The position numbers and the translations under genes were made by a program. A model generated the notes under the pieces. That model had not been told where the DNA came from, did not search any database, and was given only the letters and a program-made list of their open reading frames with translations. 9,160 bases of DNA from CALAMD01 sp035301025 (GTDB taxonomy: Bacteria > Bacillota > Bacilli > Bacillales > Amphibacillaceae). The DNA lies in contig DATGUV010000062.1 in NCBI GenBank assembly GCA_035301025.1, positions 1 through 9,160 on the forward strand, read 5' to 3'. Below, piece by piece: positions 5,235 through 9,160 of the stretch. The first letter of the stretch is position 1; every line of letters starts with the position of its first letter.

Positions 5235-6497
5235 TTAATAAACAGATAATGTATCTTCATTCATTCCTTCTAACAGCTCTTTTACTCTTGCTAAGAACTT
5301 CCCACATACAAGTCCGTCTAAAATACGGTGATCAAGGGATAAAGATAAATTCACCATGTCCCGAGCTGCAAACATATCGTTTATAATTACAGGTCTCTTC
5401 ACAATGGATTCTACTTGTAGAATAGCAGCTTGCGGATGGTTTATAATGCCCATCGAACTCACTGAGCCAAAGGAACCGGTATTATTTACTGTAAATGTAC
5501 CACCTGACATGTCTTCTGAAGTTAACTTCCCACTTCTAGCTTTCATAGCTAAATCATAGACATCCCTTGCAATTCCTTTCACACTTTTTTCATCTGCATG
5601 TTTAATAACAGGGACAAACAATTGATCATCTTTCGCAACAGCAATCGATAGATTTATATCTTTCCGTTGAATAATTTTATCCTCTGCCCACGTACTATTT
5701 AGTTCAGGATATTCTTTTAATGCTTGAGCAACGGCTTTTACAAAAAATGCAAAGTACGTTACATTAAATCCTTCTTTTTCTTTAAATTCTTCTTTAATTT
5801 TGTTCCGGTAAGTGACTAAATCCGTCACATCTACTTCAACGGTCATCCATGCATGTGGAATTTCTTGTTTCGCACGAACCATATTTGCTGCGATTGCTTT
5901 ACGTATACCAGTGACCGGGATTTCTGTATCGCCTACAGAACTCTGGATTGCTGTAGTAGGTGCAGATGTAGCTACCGGAGCTGAAGGTTTTGATGGTTCA
6001 GTTGGACGTTCTTGTTTAGCTACACCTTCTTTAATTACTTTTTCAATATCTTTACGAGTAATTCTACCTCCAGCACCTGTACCACTTACTTGAGTTAAGT
6101 CGATATCATTCTCTTGAGCTAAACGCATTACTGCAGGTGAAAAACGATTTTTCATTGATTTTCCAGACTCTTTATCATCAACAGATTCAGTCGTTTTGCT
6201 TTCAGTCGATTCTTTGGATGGAGTGCTCTCTTCCTTCGTCTCCTCCCCACCACCTTCAACTGTGTCAATTGTACACATGAGATCTCCTACTGCAATTGTT
6301 GTTCCTTCCTCAGTGATGATTTCTTTAATCGTACCGGTGTAGGAAGACGGTACTTCAGCATTTACTTTGTCCGTCATAATTTCTGCGATAGGATCATATT
6401 TTTGAACGTGATCTCCTACCGATACAAGCCATGTGTTAATCGTTCCTTCCGTGACACTTTCCCCTAATTGAGGCATAGTAATATGTTTTAACGTCAT
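5235..6497 (-). CDS. bkdB: Branched-chain 2-oxoacid dehydrogenase E2 (dihydrolipoyl transacylase)
   Basis: This is the 420-residue core subunit of the branched-chain 2-oxoacid dehydrogenase complex, which moves the acyl group from E1-bound thiamine diphosphate through lipoate to CoA. The N-terminal lipoyl domain (about 1-80) carries the lipoylation site Lys44 in MTDKVNAEVPS. A Ser/Thr/Glu-rich linker (81-115) leads to the peripheral subunit-binding domain (about 118-155, GTGAGGRITRKDI) that tethers E1 or E3. An Ala/Pro-rich linker (about 160-188) leads to the catalytic acyltransferase domain (188-420), with the terminal DHRILDG motif: His390 and Asp394 are the catalytic pair. All domains are intact. 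Its ATG at 6497 has AGGAGG eight bases upstream (6506-6511), and only 20 bases separate it from bkdAB. The products, isobutyryl-, 2-methylbutyryl- and isovaleryl-CoA, serve catabolism and branched fatty acid priming. The bkd context distinguishes it from pyruvate or 2-oxoglutarate E2. Confidence 0.95.
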   Translation of the reverse strand: MTLKHITMPQLGESVTEGTINTWLVSVGDHVQKYDPIAEIMTDKVNAEVPSSYTGTIKEIITEEGTTIAVGDLMCTIDTVEGGGEETKEESTPSKESTESKTTESVDDKESGKSMKNRFSPAVMRLAQENDIDLTQVSGTGAGGRITRKDIEKVIKEGVAKQERPTEPSKPSAPVATSAPTTAIQSSVGDTEIPVTGIRKAIAANMVRAKQEIPHAWMTVEVDVTDLVTYRNKIKEEFKEKEGFNVTYFAFFVKAVAQALKEYPELNSTWAEDKIIQRKDINLSIAVAKDDQLFVPVIKHADEKSVKGIARDVYDLAMKARSGKLTSEDMSGGTFTVNNTGSFGSVSSMGIINHPQAAILQVESIVKRPVIINDMFAARDMVNLSLSLDHRILDGLVCGKFLARVKELLEGMNEDTLSVY

Positions 6498-6517
6498 TTT
6501 CCAACCCTCCTACATCT

Positions 6518-7501
6518 TTAAAATTCAGCAAGTTCTTTCATTGCTTTTTCAATTTTATCTGGATTCATCATAAAGTATTTTTCCATTGTTGGTGCATAAG
6601 GCATTGCTGGAACATCTGGTCCTGCAAGACGCTGAATAGGCGCATCTAAATCAAATAAACAATGTTCACTAATAATGGCTGCTACTTCACTAATGACACT
6701 ACCTTCTTTATTGTCTTCCGTTACAAGTAACACTTTCCCTGTCTTTTTAGCTGCTTCAATAATAGATTCTTGATCCAGTGGATATACGGTGCGTAAATCA
6801 AGAATATGTGCATCGATTCCTTCTTCAGCAAGTCTCTCAGCTGCTTGTAGGGCAAAGTGAACACATAACCCATACGTAATAACGGTAATATCAGAACCTT
6901 CTCGTTTAACGTCTGCTTCTCCAATTGGAATTGTATAATCTTCTTCAGGTACATTTTCTTTTAACAGACGATACGCCCTTTTATGTTCTAAAAATAATAC
7001 CGGGTCATTATCTCTAATCGCACTTTTTAATAAACCTTTGACATCATATGGTGTAGATGGCATCACAATTTTTAATCCGGGTTGATTCGCGAAAATTGCT
7101 TCAATCGATTGTGAGTGGTAAAGCGCTCCGTGAATTCCCCCACCATATGGTGCACGAATTGTAATAGGACATGTCCAATCGTTATTTGAACGATAGCGTA
7201 TTTTAGCCGCTTCTGATAATATTTGGTTCACTGCTGGCATAATGAAATCAGCAAATTGCATTTCAGCAATCGGTCGTTTCCCGTACATAGCTGCCCCGAT
7301 ACCAACACCTGCAATGGCTGATTCTGCTAGTGGTGTATCAAGAACCCGGGCTTCTCCAAATTGATCATAAAGACCATCTGTTGCTTTAAATACTCCACCT
7401 TTTTTACCAACATCTTCTCCTAATACAAATACTTGTTCATCTCGTTCCATTTCTTCTCTAATTGCTGTAGTAACAGCTTGAATATAAGACATTACTGCCA
7501 T
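6518..7501 (-). CDS. bkdAB: Branched-chain 2-oxoacid dehydrogenase E1 component, beta subunit
   Basis: The 327-residue protein closely resembles B. subtilis BkdAB along its whole length. E1 beta pairs with E1 alpha as an alpha2-beta2 heterotetramer that decarboxylates branched 2-oxo acids and reductively acylates the lipoyl group of E2. Glu60 in DTPLAE is the expected residue that activates the thiamine diphosphate aminopyrimidine ring, and His129 in LYHSQS is the conserved active-site histidine. The C-terminal transketolase-like domain (from about 200) contains DITVITYG and ends in the family's typical KELAEF. The ATG at 7501 has AGGAGG (7509-7514) seven bases upstream, and that site overlaps the TGA stop of bkdAA, which implies translational coupling and matched subunit amounts. 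A second Met at residue 4 is possible, but the first fits family length and spacing better. Confidence 0.96.
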   Translation of the reverse strand: MAVMSYIQAVTTAIREEMERDEQVFVLGEDVGKKGGVFKATDGLYDQFGEARVLDTPLAESAIAGVGIGAAMYGKRPIAEMQFADFIMPAVNQILSEAAKIRYRSNNDWTCPITIRAPYGGGIHGALYHSQSIEAIFANQPGLKIVMPSTPYDVKGLLKSAIRDNDPVLFLEHKRAYRLLKENVPEEDYTIPIGEADVKREGSDITVITYGLCVHFALQAAERLAEEGIDAHILDLRTVYPLDQESIIEAAKKTGKVLLVTEDNKEGSVISEVAAIISEHCLFDLDAPIQRLAGPDVPAMPYAPTMEKYFMMNPDKIEKAMKELAEF

Positions 7502-7513
7502 GTTTTCCCCTCC

Positions 7514-8506
7514 TCACTCTTCATACACATGTAATAAAGCACTTTCTGGTGTAGCATATGCAGCCTCTTCCGCATATTCGGTAGCTTCGTTAACAATGTT
7601 CGTAATTTCTGTATTCATTTCTTCTTCTAGTTCCTCAGTTAATACTTCTGCATCACGTAAATATTGAGCAAACATTAAAATGGAATCTTCTTTTTTCATT
7701 TCCTCAAGCTCTTCATCCGTACGGTATTGACGATGATCGTCATCACTCGAGTGAGCTGTTAACCGGTGTGTCATAGCCTCAATCAATGTTGGACCTTCTC
7801 CTCTTAGGGCTCTATCTCGTGCTTCTTTTACGATTTCATATACTTCTAGTGGATCATTTCCGTTAATCGTATATCCAGGCATACCGTAGCCAATCGCACG
7901 GTCTGATACCTTTTCACAGCCTAATTGTTTCCCTACTGGAACAGAAATCGCGTAGCCATTATTCTCTACCATTGTAATGACAGGTAGTTTATGCACTCCT
8001 GCAAAATTGAGTCCTTCATGGAAATCTCCTTGGTTAGAGGATCCCTCTCCTAACGTTACAAATGTAGCGAGCTCTTCGTTATCCATCTTAGCTGCAAGTG
8101 CAACTCCAACAGCATGTGGTAATTGCGTTGTTACAGGAGACGAACCTGTTAAAATTCGATTTTTCTTTTGTCCAAAATGTCCTGGCATTTGTCTTCCACC
8201 TGAATTCGGATCGTCTGCTTTTGCAAAACCAGATAACATAATTTCCTCTGTTGTCATTCCAAAGGCTAATACAACTGCTAAATCTCGATAATATGGTGCG
8301 ACATAGTCCTTTTCACGATCAAGTGCAAAGGCAGCGCCTACTTGTGCAGCCTCTTGTCCTTGACAAGAAATGACAAAAGGTATTTTACCCGCTCGGTTTA
8401 ATAACCACATACGCTCATCGATTTTACGTGCAAGAAGCATTGTTTTATACATTTCAATCACTTGGTCATCTGTTAATCCAAGAGAAATGTGTCGCTTTTC
8501 TTCCAT
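7514..8506 (-). CDS. bkdAA: Branched-chain 2-oxoacid dehydrogenase E1 component, alpha subunit
   Basis: This 330-residue thiamine diphosphate-binding subunit forms E1 with BkdAB. The cofactor motif, normally GDG followed by NN, appears as GEG (153-155) and Asn182-Asn183 (VENNGYAIS). The conserved HRLTAHSSDDD loop (247-257) supplies active-site histidines near the cofactor. A negatively charged C-terminal helix region (about 264-315) follows. The start is set at the ATG at 8506. The frame can be extended seven codons to a TTG at 8527, but that reading would place the AGGAGG ribosome site (8514-8519, seven bases before the ATG) inside the coding sequence, so the ATG is strongly preferred. The gene follows lpdV after 33 bases and runs almost directly into bkdAB. 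It acts in the cytoplasm on 2-oxoisovalerate, 2-oxo-3-methylvalerate and 2-oxoisocaproate. Confidence 0.96.
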   Translation of the reverse strand: MEEKRHISLGLTDDQVIEMYKTMLLARKIDERMWLLNRAGKIPFVISCQGQEAAQVGAAFALDREKDYVAPYYRDLAVVLAFGMTTEEIMLSGFAKADDPNSGGRQMPGHFGQKKNRILTGSSPVTTQLPHAVGVALAAKMDNEELATFVTLGEGSSNQGDFHEGLNFAGVHKLPVITMVENNGYAISVPVGKQLGCEKVSDRAIGYGMPGYTINGNDPLEVYEIVKEARDRALRGEGPTLIEAMTHRLTAHSSDDDHRQYRTDEELEEMKKEDSILMFAQYLRDAEVLTEELEEEMNTEITNIVNEATEYAEEAAYATPESALLHVYEE

Positions 8507-8513
8507 GTTAACC

Positions 8514-8519
8514 CCTCCT
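8514..8519 (-). promoter_or_regulatory. Ribosome binding site that fixes the bkdAA start
   Basis: AGGAGG on the minus strand, seven bases before the ATG at 8506. It would be inside the coding region if the upstream TTG (8527) were used, so it decides in favour of the shorter protein. Confidence 0.85.
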
Positions 8520-8539
8520 AAAAACAATTCTAATTTCTG

Positions 8540-9160
8540 TTATCCATGAATATGTTCGTTCGTCACTGCTAAAGCTGCTTCGCCAACAACTTCAGATAAA
8601 CTTGGATGAGGATGTACCGTTTGTGTTAATTCCCATGGTGTCGCGTCAAGGACCATAGCTAAACCTGCTTCTGAAATTAATTCAGTTACATGTGGACCCA
8701 CCATGTGAATTCCTAAAATATCATCATTTTCTTTATTCGCAATAATTTTTGTAAATCCTTCTGTTTGACCATAAACTAGAGCCTTTCCATTCCCTTGAAA
8801 AGGAAACTTCCCTATTTCAACGTCAAATCCAGCCTCTTTTGCAGCTTTCTCAGTATATCCAACAGAAGCAACTTCTGGATTGGAATAAATACACGTTGGG
8901 ATTTGGTTATAGTCTAGTTTTTGCGGTTCTAAATTAGCCATGTGCTCTACAGCGATAACACCTTCCCTTGAAGCAACATGTGCCAACTGTTTGTTTCCAA
9001 CAATGTCCCCAATGGCGTAAATGTGAGATTCCTTTGTTTGGAAAAATGCGTTTGTTTTAATTGTTCCATTCTCAACCTCTATATCTGTATTGTTTAAGCC
9101 AATGGAATCGATATTAGCAACTCTTCCAACAGATACAAGCACCTTTTCAGCCGTAAATTG
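8540..9160 (-). CDS. lpdV: Dihydrolipoamide dehydrogenase (E3) of the branched-chain complex, C-terminal part; N-terminus beyond right edge
   Basis: The frame is open to the right edge: six codons (QFTAEK) precede the GTG at 9142, which is an internal Val in a KVLVSVGR segment and not a start. The visible 206 residues are the C-terminal part of a protein that is normally about 470 residues. They contain the FAD-binding IYAIGDIVG motif (visible residues 47-55) and the dimerisation domain, which ends in HPHPSLSE. There His185 and Glu190 (visible numbering) form the His-Glu dyad that acts on the dithiol of the partner subunit. The redox CxxxxC pair and the NAD-binding fold lie outside the window. 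E3 reoxidises dihydrolipoamide on BkdB with NAD+. As first visible gene before bkdAA, it matches the B. subtilis lpdV-bkdAA-bkdAB-bkdB order. The upstream genes usually found there (ptb, bcd, buk) would be off the right side. Confidence 0.95.
   Translation of the reverse strand, partial: QFTAEKVLVSVGRVANIDSIGLNNTDIEVENGTIKTNAFFQTKESHIYAIGDIVGNKQLAHVASREGVIAVEHMANLEPQKLDYNQIPTCIYSNPEVASVGYTEKAAKEAGFDVEIGKFPFQGNGKALVYGQTEGFTKIIANKENDDILGIHMVGPHVTELISEAGLAMVLDATPWELTQTVHPHPSLSEVVGEAALAVTNEHIHG

Noticed and set aside
8507..8527. Longer bkdAA beginning at TTG 8527 (seven extra residues)
   Set aside because: The added codons consist of the Shine-Dalgarno sequence itself, and the ATG at 8506 has ideal spacing from it.
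8540..9142. lpdV treated as a complete 200-residue protein beginning at GTG 9142
   Set aside because: The frame stays open to the window edge, and the GTG codes for an internal Val in a conserved dihydrolipoamide dehydrogenase segment. The protein is truncated by the window, not short.

Overview
The window looks like a chromosomal segment from a low-GC Gram-positive of the Bacillaceae (Bacillus, Oceanobacillus, Virgibacillus and relatives). The reasons are the AT-rich composition, strong AGGAGG-type ribosome binding sites, close resemblance of the bkd proteins to those of Bacillus subtilis, a bacilliredoxin, and what appears to be a Prli42 miniprotein. Genus cannot be fixed from the sequence alone. 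No mobile element, CRISPR array, tRNA or rRNA was seen.

Reading right to left in the transcribed direction (almost everything is on the minus strand), the right half is the end of a bkd operon. It holds the C-terminal part of lpdV (E3, running off the right edge), then bkdAA (E1 alpha), bkdAB (E1 beta) and bkdB (E2), with gaps of 33, 12 and 20 bases. A 263-base spacer follows, then brxB, a bacilliredoxin gene whose end lies beside a strong bidirectional hairpin terminator. Converging on that terminator from the plus strand is a 44-codon membrane miniprotein gene, a likely Prli42 homologue, with its own promoter.

Divergent from the miniprotein is a second minus-strand operon: the catalytic subunit of a split methylmalonyl-CoA mutase, a fused cobalamin-binding/methylmalonyl-CoA epimerase protein, and a propionyl-CoA carboxylase beta-type carboxyltransferase (YqjD family). 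At the left edge are the first 24 codons of a probable M20-family peptidase (YqjE-like), cut by the window boundary.

The two operons make metabolic sense together. The Bkd complex converts branched 2-oxo acids from Val, Ile and Leu into branched acyl-CoAs. Val and Ile catabolism ends in propionyl-CoA, and the second operon would carboxylate that, epimerise it and isomerise it to succinyl-CoA. Biotin carboxylase/BCCP and the mutase G-protein chaperone are not in the window.

The most notable feature is the fusion of the B12-binding subunit of the mutase to the epimerase, which puts two consecutive pathway steps on one polypeptide. The rest is largely conventional housekeeping and catabolic content, and I do not see a wholly new system.
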